Below, piece by piece: positions 1 to 7,889 of a DNA stretch of 12,717 bases; position 1 is the stretch's first letter, and each line of letters starts with the position of its first letter. The translations under genes and the position numbers were made by a program. The notes below the pieces were generated by a model. That model saw only the letters and a program-made list of their open reading frames with translations. It was not told the origin of the DNA and ran no database searches. Source of the stretch: Actinomycetota bacterium (lineage in GTDB: Bacteria > Actinomycetota > Acidimicrobiia > Acidimicrobiales > Ilumatobacteraceae); assembly GCA_005801025.1 (NCBI GenBank), contig SYDZ01000116.1:1-12717 (forward strand), read 5' to 3'.

Positions 1-252
1 CGCCCAAGTTACTTTCCGTTCACTGAACCCTCTGCCGAGTTTGATATTCGCACGCCGAAGGGTGATTGGCTTGAACTCGGAGGTTGCGGCATGGTGCACC
101 CCAATGTTTTGCACGCTGGCGGACTTGACCCCGAGGAATGGAGTGGTTTCGCTTTTGGCTTTGGCATTGATCGCATGGCCAAGGAACGACATGGTGTGGG
201 CGATGTTCGAGAGATGTATACCAATGACATTCGATTCATTGAGCAGTTCTGA
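1..252 (+). CDS. pheS: Phenylalanyl-tRNA synthetase alpha subunit, C-terminal end (partial)
   Basis: This is the last 83 codons of the alpha subunit, open from the left edge to a TGA at 250-252. PheS carries the class II aminoacyl-tRNA synthetase catalytic core and charges tRNA-Phe with phenylalanine in the cytoplasm as an alpha2-beta2 tetramer with PheT. Visible are the segment PSYFPFTEPSAEFDI, the stretch LELGGCGMVHPNVL and the class II motif 3 region GFAFGFGIDRMA, ending in NDIRFIEQF, a typical PheS C-terminus. The usual residues after motif 3 (an A-M-x-R/K-Y-G-I type stretch) are here AKERHGVGD, a mild divergence. pheT follows after 9 bp, so the two are almost certainly co-transcribed. 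The start and motifs 1 and 2 lie outside the window. Confidence 0.95.
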   Translation, partial: RPSYFPFTEPSAEFDIRTPKGDWLELGGCGMVHPNVLHAGGLDPEEWSGFAFGFGIDRMAKERHGVGDVREMYTNDIRFIEQF

Positions 253-261
253 GAGATAACG

Positions 262-2604
262 ATGAAGATTGTCCACTCTTGGCTGCGTGATCTAGCGGCT
301 CTTCCCGATGACACTGAAGCGATTTCATTTGCCTTATCAGATATCGGTCTTGCCGTTGAAGGTGTTGAAAAAGTTGGTGCAACTGTGGCTGGTGTGATCA
401 CCGCTCGGGTCATCAAAACGGAGCGTCATCCCGATGCCGCCAAAGTGCATCGCGTTTTTCTTGATAATGGTGATGGCACCGAACATCATGTGTGGTGCGG
501 GGCTTTTAACATGCAAGCCGGCGACATCATCCCGTGGGCAACGCCTGGTACGACGATGCCCGACGGCCGTTTGATCGAAACCAAACCCATTGTTGGCATC
601 CCGAGTGAAGGTATGTGTTGCTCCGCTCGCGAACTTGGTCTCGGCGATGACGACGAGGGTATTTTGATCATGGATCCAGCCACACCGCTTGGCGTTCCCT
701 ACGGTCAAGCACTTGGTCTTGCAGAAGAGATTGTGTACGACATTGATGTGTTGCGCAATCGTCCCGATGCTTATGGGCATATTGGCGTGGCTCGTGACTT
801 GGCTGCTCGTTTCAAAGTGCCGTTTGTTCAATCTGTTCCGACTTTGGCTGTCACCGGAGACATTCGGAGTGCACCAGTAGAAATCGTCGCAGGCGATCGT
901 TGTGCGCGATTCACCACAATCATCATCAGTGGCGTGCGCATCACGCAATCGCCTGACTGGATGGTCAGTCGCCTAGCAGCGGCTGGCATGCGCTCAATCA
1001 ACAATGTTGTTGATGTTTCCAACTATGTGATGTTGGAAACTAATCAGCCCAATCATGCGTACGATTTTGAAGCACTTGATGGCGGGGGATTCAAGATTCG
1101 GTTAGCTGCCGAGGGTGAAAAAATCATCACACTTGACGGTGTTGAGCGCGTTCTCACTGCTGATGATCTGTTGATTTGTGATGCGACCAATCGACCTATC
1201 GGTATCGCTGGAATTATGGGCGGTCAAAACACAGAGATCAGCGCACAGACAACGGTCGTGGTCTTGGAAACAGCATGGTTTGAACCCATCGCTGTGATGC
1301 AGTCCGTGGCTCGCATGAATGTGCGTAGTGAAGCCTCGGCTCGCAACGAACGCGGCATGGATCCCTTCGGTATTGATACCTCGATTGCGCGCTTTGTTGA
1401 ACTTCTCCGTGTGACCTGTCCTGACCTTGTAGTTCATCAAGGCATGGTCGACGAACGCAGTGAATCGATTCCGCCACCCAAAAGCATGTATGTGCGTCCT
1501 GCACGAGTGAGTGCTCTCTTAGGAAAGAGTTTCAGTGCATCGCAGATCACGGATTTTCTTGTCCCGCTTGGTTTCTCGTGTCAGGAAATGAATGGCGATT
1601 TCTGGGTCACGGTTCCATCCTGGCGACCTGACTGCACCCTTGAAATTGACATTGTTGAGGAAGTCGCTCGCCATTTTGGTTACGACAATCTTGGCAAGAC
1701 TGTTCCGAAGTCAACCCAACCAGGCGGATTGAGTGTGATTCAGCATCGCCGCCGCCGACTTCATGAGATTCTTCTCGGCCTTGGTTTTCATGAAGCGATG
1801 CCACATCCATTTTTGACTGACGGCGATCTATCCAACGCAGGATTACCTGATGTGGCAGTGCGTTTGGTGAATCCGCTCGTCGTTGGTGATGATGTGCTGC
1901 GCACTTCCTTGCGACCTGGTTTGCTGAAAGCGATTGCTTTCAACGAATCCCATCGACGCACTGGAGTGAGTTTCTACGAGATCGGACATATCTATCCGAC
2001 GAGTTCGGATGTTTTGCCTGATGAATCCGAAGCATTAGGTGTCGTCATCGCTGGATCTGATGCGCCGCAGGCAGTCGCAGTGTGGCGCGAATTAGCAACG
2101 GCCATGGGTTGGGGAGCGCGCCTGGATCAGTCGCTGGTGCCGTCAGGTCTGCACCCGACACGATCGGCCACTTTGTCTGCTGGAAAAGAAGTCGTCGGTG
2201 CAATTGGTGAGATTCATCCTGATGTGTTGGATGCCTACAACATCACCCAACGGGTCGCCGTCCTTGAATTGAATCTTTCGCGCCTCTTGGCGATTGAACC
2301 CAAGGTTTCGCAGTGGAAAGCGACGAGTCGTTATCCATCTAGCGATATTGACTTGGCTTTTACGGTGCCGACATCGGTAACTGCTGAGAAAATTGAGAAG
2401 GCTCTGCGTCAGACAGCCGGCGCACTCTTAGTTGATCTGACCTTGTTTGACGTCTATCGCGGTAAAGATGCAAGCGATTCTCGAAGTCTTGCTTTCCGTT
2501 TGCGTCTACAGGCTCATGATCGAACGTTGGCTGATGCGGATGTTGCGACCGTGCGCGAGAAGTGTATTGCTGGTGTTACAAAACTTGGTGCCCAACTCCG
2601 CTAA
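262..2604 (+). CDS. pheT: Phenylalanyl-tRNA synthetase beta subunit
   Basis: 780 residues, a normal length for bacterial PheT. It begins MKIVHSWLRDLAALPDD, the expected N-terminus, and the ATG lies 9 bp after pheS with only a weak GAGA-type ribosome site, consistent with translational coupling. Domain order matches the family. An EMAP/tRNA-binding OB fold spans about residues 40-150 (ERHPDAAKVHRV, then GIPSEGMCCSARELGL). The NRPDAYGHIGVARDLAA motif starts at 166. The B3/B4 editing domain spans about 205-380 and includes GIAGIMGGQNTEIS and ARNERGMDP, where most homologues read R-F-E-R-G-V-D-P. The B5 domain ends with WRPDCTLEIDIVEEVARHFGYD from 454. A catalytic-like module follows, then the C-terminal ferredoxin-fold anticodon-binding domain from about 688 (RYPSSDIDLAF at 690). 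Function: structural partner, tRNA recognition and editing in PheRS. No frameshift or missing domain is seen. It ends 20 bp from the convergent yqgE-like gene with no obvious terminator between them. Confidence 0.97.
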   Translation: MKIVHSWLRDLAALPDDTEAISFALSDIGLAVEGVEKVGATVAGVITARVIKTERHPDAAKVHRVFLDNGDGTEHHVWCGAFNMQAGDIIPWATPGTTMPDGRLIETKPIVGIPSEGMCCSARELGLGDDDEGILIMDPATPLGVPYGQALGLAEEIVYDIDVLRNRPDAYGHIGVARDLAARFKVPFVQSVPTLAVTGDIRSAPVEIVAGDRCARFTTIIISGVRITQSPDWMVSRLAAAGMRSINNVVDVSNYVMLETNQPNHAYDFEALDGGGFKIRLAAEGEKIITLDGVERVLTADDLLICDATNRPIGIAGIMGGQNTEISAQTTVVVLETAWFEPIAVMQSVARMNVRSEASARNERGMDPFGIDTSIARFVELLRVTCPDLVVHQGMVDERSESIPPPKSMYVRPARVSALLGKSFSASQITDFLVPLGFSCQEMNGDFWVTVPSWRPDCTLEIDIVEEVARHFGYDNLGKTVPKSTQPGGLSVIQHRRRRLHEILLGLGFHEAMPHPFLTDGDLSNAGLPDVAVRLVNPLVVGDDVLRTSLRPGLLKAIAFNESHRRTGVSFYEIGHIYPTSSDVLPDESEALGVVIAGSDAPQAVAVWRELATAMGWGARLDQSLVPSGLHPTRSATLSAGKEVVGAIGEIHPDVLDAYNITQRVAVLELNLSRLLAIEPKVSQWKATSRYPSSDIDLAFTVPTSVTAEKIEKALRQTAGALLVDLTLFDVYRGKDASDSRSLAFRLRLQAHDRTLADADVATVREKCIAGVTKLGAQLR

Positions 2605-2624
2605 CCCGCCACGAGTACCACCAA

Positions 2625-3197
2625 CTAGTTGAGTGTGGGATCGCTTGGACAGTCAGCCAGCCAACTGGTTTCACCTTTCTGTCGACGCAAAACTGTTTCC
2701 CATAAATCCTCGGGAGTCTGCGTGAATACATCACTCACGAGCGCGTTCAGCACCAACCACGCGCCACCTTCAAGTTCGGCATCAAGTTGTTGGGGACCCC
2801 ATCCGGCGTAACCGTGAAAGATACGGAGCAAACTTGGGCGAGGGTCTAACAGAGCGGGATCGCAGTCAAGGTCAATCGGGGCCACGCAATCCACAGACAC
2901 GAACGTTTGGCCGTCAGGAGTTTTCCCAGGAATCATCCCGAGGGCGATGAAGGCATGGGCTTCGACCGGCCCACCACTAAAAAATGCTTGAGGCGGGGTC
3001 AAGAGTTCCACCCATGAGTCAAGTTCGATCTTGAGCTCATTGCTGGAACGGTTCAGCATCAGGCCTAATGCGCCACCTTCGTTATGTTCCAGCATGAACA
3101 GCACACTGCGGTCAAAATTGGGGTCAGTCAGGGGAGGGGCCGCAACCAAAAGTCGGCCCTTCGTTGATGGTAGGGAGAAACCGTGCTCACGGGCCAT
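2625..3197 (-). CDS. YqgE/AlgH family protein (UPF0301)
   Basis: 190 residues, close to the family's usual size. Recognisable motifs in order are GRLLVAAPPLTDPNFDRSV (14-32), the H-x-x-x-G-A-x-G-x-x-x-N-R pattern in EHNEGGALGLMLNR (37-50), GGPV (75-78) and HGYAGWGPQQLDAELEGG (128-145), which together are diagnostic of YqgE/AlgH. The biochemical function of the family is not established. AlgH was linked to alginate regulation in Pseudomonas, but the wide distribution suggests a more general role. No signal peptide or membrane helix is evident, so it is probably cytosolic. It is convergent with pheT (20-bp gap) and divergent from argC across a 94-bp region that includes the ARG boxes. The ATG at 3195-3197 was chosen because the family motif begins about a dozen residues later. 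A GGA lies close upstream, but no convincing promoter hexamer pair was found on this strand. Confidence 0.92.
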   Translation of the reverse strand: MAREHGFSLPSTKGRLLVAAPPLTDPNFDRSVLFMLEHNEGGALGLMLNRSSNELKIELDSWVELLTPPQAFFSGGPVEAHAFIALGMIPGKTPDGQTFVSVDCVAPIDLDCDPALLDPRPSLLRIFHGYAGWGPQQLDAELEGGAWLVLNALVSDVFTQTPEDLWETVLRRQKGETSWLADCPSDPTLN

Positions 3198-3255
3198 CTA
3201 TCCATATTCTCACGCCTGTTGCCTCAGCGCAGTTACGAGCGCGCCAGCAACGTTG

Positions 3256-3291
3256 TTGTATTCCTATACATATTTCTGTATGATTATTACT
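3256..3291 (+). promoter_or_regulatory. Candidate argC promoter for a leaderless transcript
   Basis: TATGAT at 3279-3284 matches the bacterial -10 consensus at five of six positions. A weak -35 (TTGTAT, 3256-3261) lies exactly 17 bp upstream. A start site 7-8 bases past the -10 falls on 3291-3292, at the GTG taken as the argC start, and no ribosome binding site precedes that GTG. Leaderless mRNAs are well documented in actinobacteria. Both ARG-box-like repeats overlap these elements, so ArgR binding would block RNA polymerase. The promoter assignment is inference from sequence. Confidence 0.6.
3257..3290. promoter_or_regulatory. Tandem ARG-box-like operator (predicted ArgR binding site)
   Basis: Box 1 at 3257-3270 is a perfect inverted repeat, TGTAT-TCCT-ATACA, matching the classic ARG-box architecture (TGAAT-N4-ATTCA with A/T exchange at the middle position). 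Box 2 at 3277-3290 is a degenerate copy, TGTAT-GATT-ATTAC. Their centres are 20 bp apart, about two helical turns, close to the spacing of paired ARG boxes in enterobacterial arginine promoters. The argR gene in the same operon supplies the cognate regulator, implying autoregulated, arginine-dependent repression. ArgR binding here is predicted from sequence only. Confidence 0.7.
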
Positions 3292-4350
3292 GTGAGTACA
3301 GAAGTCAAAAAAGTCGCCATTATCGGGGCCTCGGGTTACACCGGGGTGGAATTACTGCGCCTCATCGCGAGCCACCCGAACCTTGAGTTGGTCCTTGCCA
3401 CGGGCGATAGCCAGGCTGGGACTTTGATCTCTTCGTTGTATCCCAGTTTGGCGGCGTCCTACCCTGAGATGGTCTTCGCGGATTCGGATCCGACTACTTT
3501 GACTCACCAAATCGCTCAACAAGTCGACGGCGTCGATGTGGCCTTTCTTGGAATCCCGCATGAGGCGAGCCTTGCCCTAGCGCCGGTCCTCGTTGGCAAA
3601 GTTGGATGCGTGGTCGACCTTTCGGCGGCCTATCGATTGCAAGATGCTTCGGCGTATCCCACATGGTATGGATTCACTCACGATCAACCCGATCTTCTCG
3701 CGCAAGCTGTCTACGGACTCCCCGAACTTCACAGGAAGCAACTTGTTGGCGCCCAGTTGGTTGCAACTCCTGGTTGTTATGTCACGGCTGCGACTTTGGC
3801 TCTTGCTCCACTGGTGCGATTGGGTTTGATCAGCAATTCCGCAATCATCGTCGATGCAGCGAGTGGCGTATCGGGTGCCGGTCGCGTGGCCAAGCAGTCC
3901 AATAGTTTCAGCACAGTCAATGAAGATATGAATGCTTACGGATTACTTGATCATCGGCATACACCTGAGATGCAGGAACAGATTGGCGCGCAAGTTCTGT
4001 TCACGCCGCATCTGGTGCCGATGAATCGGGGGATCCTGGCAACGTGCTACGCCCGACCAACAGACCTCAGCCGAACATCAACGGAGTCTTTGCTCACAGC
4101 CCTCAAAGATTTTTATGCTCACGAACCATTTGTCGTGGTGCGCGAGCAATCTCCATCAACTAAAGCCACGCTCGGCTCAAACGCGGTTCATATCACAGCG
4201 CGTTTTGACGAAAGAACTGGATATGTCATCGTCGTTAGCGCCTTGGACAACTTGTGCAAAGGTGCTTCAGGTGGTGCAGTGCAAGCAGCCAATGTGGCCC
4301 TTGGACTTCCAGAGACCGCTGGTCTGACTTCGATAGGGGTATATCCATGA
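3292..4350 (+). CDS. argC: N-acetyl-gamma-glutamyl-phosphate reductase
   Basis: 352 residues from the GTG at 3292. It catalyses the NADPH-dependent reduction of N-acetylglutamyl-5-phosphate to N-acetylglutamate semialdehyde, the third step of arginine synthesis. The Rossmann motif VAIIGASGYTGVELLRL is at the extreme N-terminus. The catalytic cysteine is C162 in ATPGCYVTAA (most homologues have P-G-C-Y-P/V-T). HRHTPEM and the late DNLCKGASGGAVQAAN are further ArgC hallmarks. The open frame extends upstream to 3031, but that part lies antisense to the yqgE-like gene and has no family similarity. An ATG at 3280 is possible (four residues longer), but it sits inside the predicted -10 and operator, and neither start has a Shine-Dalgarno sequence. 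The GTG is preferred as a leaderless start. It is the first gene of the arginine operon. Its stop overlaps argB by 4 bp (ATGA), with no argJ between. Confidence 0.95.
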   Translation: MSTEVKKVAIIGASGYTGVELLRLIASHPNLELVLATGDSQAGTLISSLYPSLAASYPEMVFADSDPTTLTHQIAQQVDGVDVAFLGIPHEASLALAPVLVGKVGCVVDLSAAYRLQDASAYPTWYGFTHDQPDLLAQAVYGLPELHRKQLVGAQLVATPGCYVTAATLALAPLVRLGLISNSAIIVDAASGVSGAGRVAKQSNSFSTVNEDMNAYGLLDHRHTPEMQEQIGAQVLFTPHLVPMNRGILATCYARPTDLSRTSTESLLTALKDFYAHEPFVVVREQSPSTKATLGSNAVHITARFDERTGYVIVVSALDNLCKGASGGAVQAANVALGLPETAGLTSIGVYP

Positions 4351-5270
4351 GTGCTCAAAGCAATGTGTCATTGACGGCGGTGCTGAGTCCCGAGTCACGG
4401 GCTGCGGTGCTGATTGAAGCATTGCCGTACATTCGCCGATTTGCCGACAAAGTGGTTGTCGTGAAATACGGTGGTAACGCCTTAGCAGGAGCCTCCGAAG
4501 CCGATGCGTTGGCGCTTTTTGCTGAAGATATTGTGCTGATGCGACTTGTTGGCCTCAAACCAGTTGTCGTCCATGGTGGTGGACCACAAATCAGCGACCT
4601 CATGACTCGGCTCGGCAAGACCACTGAATTCAAGAATGGTTTGCGGGTCACCGATGCCGAAACCGTTGATATTGCGCGAATGGTGTTGAGCGGGCAAGTG
4701 AATCCGCAAATCGTTGCCGCAATAAATGTTCATGGGAGATTCGCTGTCGGCGTCAGCGGTGAGGATGCCACCTTGATCACTGCGAGCGCTAAAGATCCTG
4801 AATTTGGTTTCGTTGGTGACGTCAAGAAGATCAACCCTGGAATTCTGCAACGCCTTCTTGACGATGAGTTCGTTCCCGTTGTCGCCACGATCGGCGTTGA
4901 TGCGAGCGGTCAGGCCTACAACATCAATGCTGACACCGTTGCCGGCGCTATTGCTGAGGCATTAGGTGCCGAGAAGTTGGTGTATCTCACCGATATTGAA
5001 GGTTTGCGGAAAGTCGTAAGCGATCCGAGCAGTTTGATTCGTCAAACGACTCCTGATGAACTTGATGCATTGATGGTTGACGGAACCATTGCTGGTGGAA
5101 TGATTCCGAAAGTTGAAAGTTGTGTTCATGCTGTGCGCAACGGAGTCAAACGCGCCCACATTTTAGACGGTCGGATTCCTCACGTTTTATTACTTGAACT
5201 GTTTACTGATTCGGGTATCGGAACGATGGTCGAATCCAAGAAATTCACAAACCCGGGAGTGGTCTCATGA
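4347..5270 (+). CDS. argB: Acetylglutamate kinase
   Basis: 307 residues. It phosphorylates N-acetylglutamate with ATP, the second and usually rate-controlling step of arginine synthesis. Amino-acid-kinase-fold motifs are present: VVKYGGNAL (K40-G42-G43), VHGGGPQI (H76-G79), NGLRVT and NINADTVAGAIAEALGA. There is an N-terminal helical extension of roughly 30 residues before the first strand (ESRAAVLIEALPYIRRF), and the C-terminus carries HVLLLELFTDSGIGTMV. Both features are associated with the hexameric, arginine-inhibited kinases, so feedback inhibition by arginine is likely. The frame continues upstream to 4254, but the ATG at 4347 overlapping the argC stop is clearly right: AGGGG at 4334-4338 is a good ribosome site about 8-9 bases upstream, and earlier codons lie in the argC coding region. 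Confidence 0.96.
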   Translation: MSAQSNVSLTAVLSPESRAAVLIEALPYIRRFADKVVVVKYGGNALAGASEADALALFAEDIVLMRLVGLKPVVVHGGGPQISDLMTRLGKTTEFKNGLRVTDAETVDIARMVLSGQVNPQIVAAINVHGRFAVGVSGEDATLITASAKDPEFGFVGDVKKINPGILQRLLDDEFVPVVATIGVDASGQAYNINADTVAGAIAEALGAEKLVYLTDIEGLRKVVSDPSSLIRQTTPDELDALMVDGTIAGGMIPKVESCVHAVRNGVKRAHILDGRIPHVLLLELFTDSGIGTMVESKKFTNPGVVS

Positions 5271-6475
5271 GTGCGCATATGTTTGCGACTGCGGGTCAAC
5301 CGCACTGTCCATTTATGCCAGTCTTTGGTGCTCCGGCAGTGATGTTTGAACGGGGCTTAGGGACTGAACTATGGGACACAGATGGCAAGCGTTACCTTGA
5401 TTTCTTATCGGGTATCGCTGTTGTCTCACTTGGACACAGCAATCCAGTCATTGCTTCAGCGGTGTCTGAGCAGTTAAATACTTTGCTCCATGTGAGTAAT
5501 TTTTTCGCTAATCCAACGGCAACTAAAGCCGCACTGGCGATCAACGAGTTGATGTTCGAAGCCTCAGGCGCTCATGGTCAAGTGTTCTTGTGCAACAGCG
5601 GAGCAGAAGCCAATGAGGCTGCTCTGAAGTTGGCGCGAAAATTTGGTGGCCGTGGGCGCCATGTTGTGATATCGGCTTTAGGTAGTTTCCACGGTCGCAC
5701 TTTGGCTGCCTTGGCGGCAACTGGACAGCCCGCCAAGCACGAGCCTTTCCAACCAATGCCTGATGGTTTTCGCCACGTTCCATTCGGTGATCTTGGGGCA
5801 CTCCGAGCAGCCATTGATCCGAGCGTGGCAGCGATCCTTATTGAGACCGTGCAAGGTGAGGGTGGAGTCATCCCCGCATCAAAGGAGTATCTCCAAGGGA
5901 TCAGAAGTCTGTGCGATGAGCGTGGTCTCTTGATGATGATTGACGAAGTTCAAACAGGCATGGCGCGAACGGGCGAGTGGTTTGGATTTCAACATGCCGG
6001 CGTGGTGCCTGATGTAGTGACCCTGGCAAAAGCCTTAGGCAACGGTTTCCCCGTTGGTGCATGTTGGGCCAAGCAAGAAGTGGCAGCGGTCTTTCAACCT
6101 GGTGATCATGGCTCAACCTATAGCGGGACGGCGATAGCCGGAGCAGCGATTTGCGCAGTCATCAATCAGATGCGTGACATCAATGCTCCAGTTTTGGCGC
6201 GTGAGAAAGGTCTGTATCTCGCTGAAGAATTGTCTCAGGTCGCGGGAGTTGTTGAAGTGCGCGGACAAGGTCTTTTACGGGCAGTCGAACTCGGACCGAA
6301 GCGCGATGCGAAAGCGGTGTATCTGGAACTCTTGAATCGTGGTGTCGTGACTAATGCAGTGAACGCAACCTCGATGCGACTCGCACCACCAATCACTGTG
6401 TCAATTGCCGAGATGGACGAAGTTGTCTCAAAGATTGCCGAAGTTTTGTCTGAAGGAGTTGGCGTTATCGCCTGA
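5267..6475 (+). CDS. argD: Acetylornithine aminotransferase
   Basis: 402 residues, typical of class III PLP-dependent aminotransferases. It converts N-acetylglutamate semialdehyde plus glutamate to N-acetylornithine and 2-oxoglutarate; some homologues also act in lysine synthesis as succinyldiaminopimelate aminotransferase. Visible are the substrate/PLP entry region GTELWDTDGKRYLDFLSGIA, the phosphate-binding loop CNSGAEANEAALKLAR (109-124), GSFHGRT, the IDEVQTGMARTG motif with cofactor-binding D226, and the Schiff-base lysine K255 in TLAKALGNGFPVGA. The start ATG overlaps the argB stop by 4 bp, with GGGAG a few bases upstream. Its product, N-acetylornithine, has no deacetylase or acetyltransferase encoded in this window, because argJ is missing from its usual place. 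Confidence 0.96.
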   Translation: MSAHMFATAGQPHCPFMPVFGAPAVMFERGLGTELWDTDGKRYLDFLSGIAVVSLGHSNPVIASAVSEQLNTLLHVSNFFANPTATKAALAINELMFEASGAHGQVFLCNSGAEANEAALKLARKFGGRGRHVVISALGSFHGRTLAALAATGQPAKHEPFQPMPDGFRHVPFGDLGALRAAIDPSVAAILIETVQGEGGVIPASKEYLQGIRSLCDERGLLMMIDEVQTGMARTGEWFGFQHAGVVPDVVTLAKALGNGFPVGACWAKQEVAAVFQPGDHGSTYSGTAIAGAAICAVINQMRDINAPVLAREKGLYLAEELSQVAGVVEVRGQGLLRAVELGPKRDAKAVYLELLNRGVVTNAVNATSMRLAPPITVSIAEMDEVVSKIAEVLSEGVGVIA

Positions 6476-6480
6476 GAAAT

Positions 6481-7398
6481 ATGCGACATTTACTGAACAT
6501 CACCGACCTCACCTTTGATGAGATCAAACTCGTGTTTGAACTCTCACAACGTCAGCCCTCAAGTCTTGGTTGTCCACTGCGTTCCAGCGAGGGTACGCCT
6601 ATCGGCGCCGCTCTCATTTTTGAAAAGCCATCCAATCGAACGCGTCACAGCATGGAGATCGCCGTCGTGGAACTCGGTGGACATCCGATCTATACCCGTG
6701 GCGAAGAGGTTGGCCTCGATACTCGTGAGCCAGTTGAAGATGTGGCGCGAATTATGTCTGGCTATCACGGCCTGATCGCAGCCAGAGTTTTCAAACATGG
6801 AATTGTCGAGCGCCTTGCGCGTGCAAGTTCCGTGCCCGTTATCAATATGTTGAGCGATTTTTCTCATCCCTTACAGGGTCTCGCCGATGCTTTAACAATG
6901 GTGCAAGAGTTCGGAAGCCTGAGTGGAAAAACTGTGGCTTATGTTGGCGATTACAACAATGTGGCGCGTTCACTAGGAGAAATTTGCGTGATCCTTGGCG
7001 CTCATTATCGACTCGCTTGTCCTGAGGGATATGACGCTTCAGGCGACGAGTTGCAACGCATCTCCACTTTGGGATCAGGTTCCATCGAGCAATCTTCTCG
7101 ACCACAAGAAATTGTCGCTGGGGCACACGCGGTGCACACCGACACGTGGGTGTCGATGGGTCAAGAAGCAGAAAAGGCCGAACGCCTGCAGATCTTCGGC
7201 TCATACGCGGTCACGACAGATTTGATGTCTAGGGCCGATTCGCAGGGCATCTTCATGCACTGCCTTCCGGCTTATCGGGGTTACGAAGTCTCCGCTGATG
7301 TCATTGATAGTTCAGCGAGCAGAGTGATTCAGCAAGGTCACAACCGTCTGCACGCTTCACGAGGTGTGCTCGCATTTATGTTGGGAGTTTCGCAATGA
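6481..7398 (+). CDS. argF: Ornithine carbamoyltransferase (with variant active-site motifs)
   Basis: 305 residues. It transfers the carbamoyl group from carbamoyl phosphate to ornithine, giving citrulline. The ATG is 5 bp after the argD stop. The carbamoyl-phosphate loop reads EKPSNRTRHS (S51-N52-R53-T54-R55) instead of the usual S-T-R-T-R. The next site is SHPLQGLADALT (H129-P-L-Q132), where most enzymes have H-P-C-Q or H-P-T-Q. The ornithine-binding loop is DTWVSMG (221-227), which retains S-M-G. The C-terminal motif is HCLPAYRGYEV (260-270), with tyrosine where histidine is common. Retention of S-M-G and H-C-L-P argues for ornithine as substrate rather than N-acetyl- or N-succinylornithine, whose enzymes remodel that loop (family knowledge). 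The ending NRLHASRGVLAFML is typical of the family. The substitutions may simply mark a divergent actinobacterial subgroup. The argR start overlaps the stop by 4 bp. Confidence 0.92.
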   Translation: MRHLLNITDLTFDEIKLVFELSQRQPSSLGCPLRSSEGTPIGAALIFEKPSNRTRHSMEIAVVELGGHPIYTRGEEVGLDTREPVEDVARIMSGYHGLIAARVFKHGIVERLARASSVPVINMLSDFSHPLQGLADALTMVQEFGSLSGKTVAYVGDYNNVARSLGEICVILGAHYRLACPEGYDASGDELQRISTLGSGSIEQSSRPQEIVAGAHAVHTDTWVSMGQEAEKAERLQIFGSYAVTTDLMSRADSQGIFMHCLPAYRGYEVSADVIDSSASRVIQQGHNRLHASRGVLAFMLGVSQ

Positions 7399-7889
7399 GT
7401 ACCAAGGCACAACGTCAGCAATTAATCGCCACGCTGATCTCGCAGCAGGTGGTCACCAATCAACCACAACTTGTGGAACTTTTGTTGGGTAGTGGAATCA
7501 GTGCAACACAGGCCACGGTCTCGCGCGACCTTGAGGACTTAGGGGCAGTCAAGGTCCGTGTTCCAGGTGGTGACACGGTATATGCGATTCCCGAGTTCGC
7601 TCCTGCGCGACTAGCGCCCCAGGAACAGTTGCGCAGAGTGATGGGCGAGTGGGTGGCTGATGTTCAACACAGCGGTCCGATGGTTGTCGTGCGCACACCA
7701 CCAGGGTGCGCGCACGTTGTCGCCTCGGCCCTTGATCGCAGTGGAATGTGGGGGCTGATCGGGACTGTTGCAGGCGATGACACGATTTTTTGTATCGCTT
7801 CAGAAGAGGTGGGCGGTGCTGATATGGCGAACCGACTGCGCGAGTTAGCAGGAATCACTATGGATACGAAAGCGAGAAAAGTTTCGTGA
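7395..7889 (+). CDS. argR: Arginine repressor
   Basis: 164 residues, the normal ArgR size. The N-terminal winged helix-turn-helix (about 1-70) holds the recognition segment SATQATVSRDLEDLGAVKV with S43-R44-D45-L46. The C-terminal oligomerisation and arginine-binding domain (about 85-155) has VVRTPPGCAHVVASALDRSG and GTVAGDDTIF, where D128-D129 form the conserved acidic pair that contacts arginine in homologues. With arginine bound, the hexamer represses arginine genes by binding paired ARG boxes. The tandem box upstream of argC is the obvious target, so the operon should be autoregulated. Its ATG overlaps the argF stop (ATGA), and its stop overlaps the GTG of argH (GTGA). In mycobacteria and streptomycetes argG would normally be found next; it is absent here. 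Confidence 0.96.
   Translation: MSTKAQRQQLIATLISQQVVTNQPQLVELLLGSGISATQATVSRDLEDLGAVKVRVPGGDTVYAIPEFAPARLAPQEQLRRVMGEWVADVQHSGPMVVVRTPPGCAHVVASALDRSGMWGLIGTVAGDDTIFCIASEEVGGADMANRLRELAGITMDTKARKVS

Noticed and set aside
337..948. 203-codon open frame antisense to pheT
   Set aside because: pheT is unambiguous over this stretch, and the antisense translation is low-complexity-like with many His/Cys/Asn residues and no motif.
3031..3291. Long N-terminal extension of the argC reading frame
   Set aside because: It lies antisense to the 5' part of the YqgE/AlgH gene, shows no ArgC-like sequence, and the Rossmann motif begins directly after the GTG at 3292.
4254..4346. Earlier start for argB
   Set aside because: The extra codons lie entirely inside argC in another frame. 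The ATG at 4347 has a ribosome site and the standard 4-bp overlap.
4355..4850. Antisense open frames across argB
   Set aside because: They are shadows of the conserved kinase coding sequence with no recognisable domain or start context.
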